NCBI GenBank assembly: GCA_009726135.1
Contig: WLIQ01000007.1
Span: forward strand, 1 to 45,628
DNA: 45,628 nt
Source: Actinomycetota bacterium
GTDB lineage: Bacteria > Actinomycetota > Actinomycetes > Nanopelagicales > Nanopelagicaceae
Direction of reading: 5' to 3'
A program made the position numbers and the translations under genes. Positions 45,570 through 45,628 of the stretch are shown one piece after another; positions within the stretch are counted from its first letter, which is position 1, and the number at the start of each line of letters is the position of its first letter. The notes under the pieces are model-generated. The model ran no database searches, was not told where the DNA came from, and saw nothing but the letters and a program-made list of their open reading frames with translations.

Positions 45570-45628
45570 CGAGGGGAGCACTCTATCGGTGGCTATAACT
45601 ATGATTACGCCAGATCCCTCGTACGGCG

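Overview
The window reads as a chromosomal segment of a low-to-moderate GC, streamlined actinobacterium. The best guess is a freshwater Nanopelagicales (acI-type) genome. This rests on family composition: a GuaB1-type IMPDH-related enzyme, an FprA-like ferredoxin reductase, the actinobacterial order upp / tRNA-adenosine-deaminase-associated protein / tadA, an APC permease of actinobacterial type, many gene overlaps, and several -10 boxes placed so that transcripts would be nearly leaderless. The exact taxon is an inference.

Region 1 (1-7360) is accessory. It holds the tail of an Excalibur-domain protein, a tiny coupled ORF, a DUF805 membrane protein, a membrane-anchored trypsin-like protease, a McrB/McrC type IV restriction pair whose McrB carries three candidate EVE/PUA-like sensor domains, and a 714-residue protein made of nine zinc-ribbon repeats ending in a GIY-YIG-like nuclease domain. 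This looks like a defence island. It is followed by tRNA-Ser(GCU) at 7449-7540.

Region 2 (7630-16897) is a surface-polysaccharide region: a WbsX-like protein and GDP-mannose 4,6-dehydratase, then a housekeeping insert (fprA-like reductase, tRNA-Arg(ACG), terminator), then a minus-strand operon rmlA / methyltransferase / putative glycosyltransferase facing a plus-strand operon rmlB-rmlD-rmlC. Together the rml genes make dTDP-L-rhamnose.

Region 3 (16911-29826) is nitrogen metabolism and transport: glutamate-type dehydrogenase with a class-III aminotransferase, an ABC-2 exporter of NodI/NodJ or DrrA/DrrB type, GuaB1, a PotADBC-type polyamine ABC importer, a MurG-like glycosyltransferase and a DedA protein.

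Region 4 (29860-43223) is core metabolism: nitroreductase, kynureninase plus tryptophan 2,3-dioxygenase, an ABC-F ATPase, YqhA and YdcZ-type membrane proteins, a second DedA protein, malic enzyme, upp, the tadA pair, a large APC permease fused to a C-terminal OB-fold, and a succinate-semialdehyde-type dehydrogenase.

Region 5 (43230-45569) is a second accessory patch beside tRNA-Ser(GGA), which lies on the minus strand at 45482-45569. It has two unrecognised proteins, a 524-base stretch without a convincing gene and a GNAT acetyltransferase. A 21-base exact copy of the tRNA 3' end (44309-44329) suggests an old integration site. No transposase, integrase, CRISPR array or rRNA was seen.
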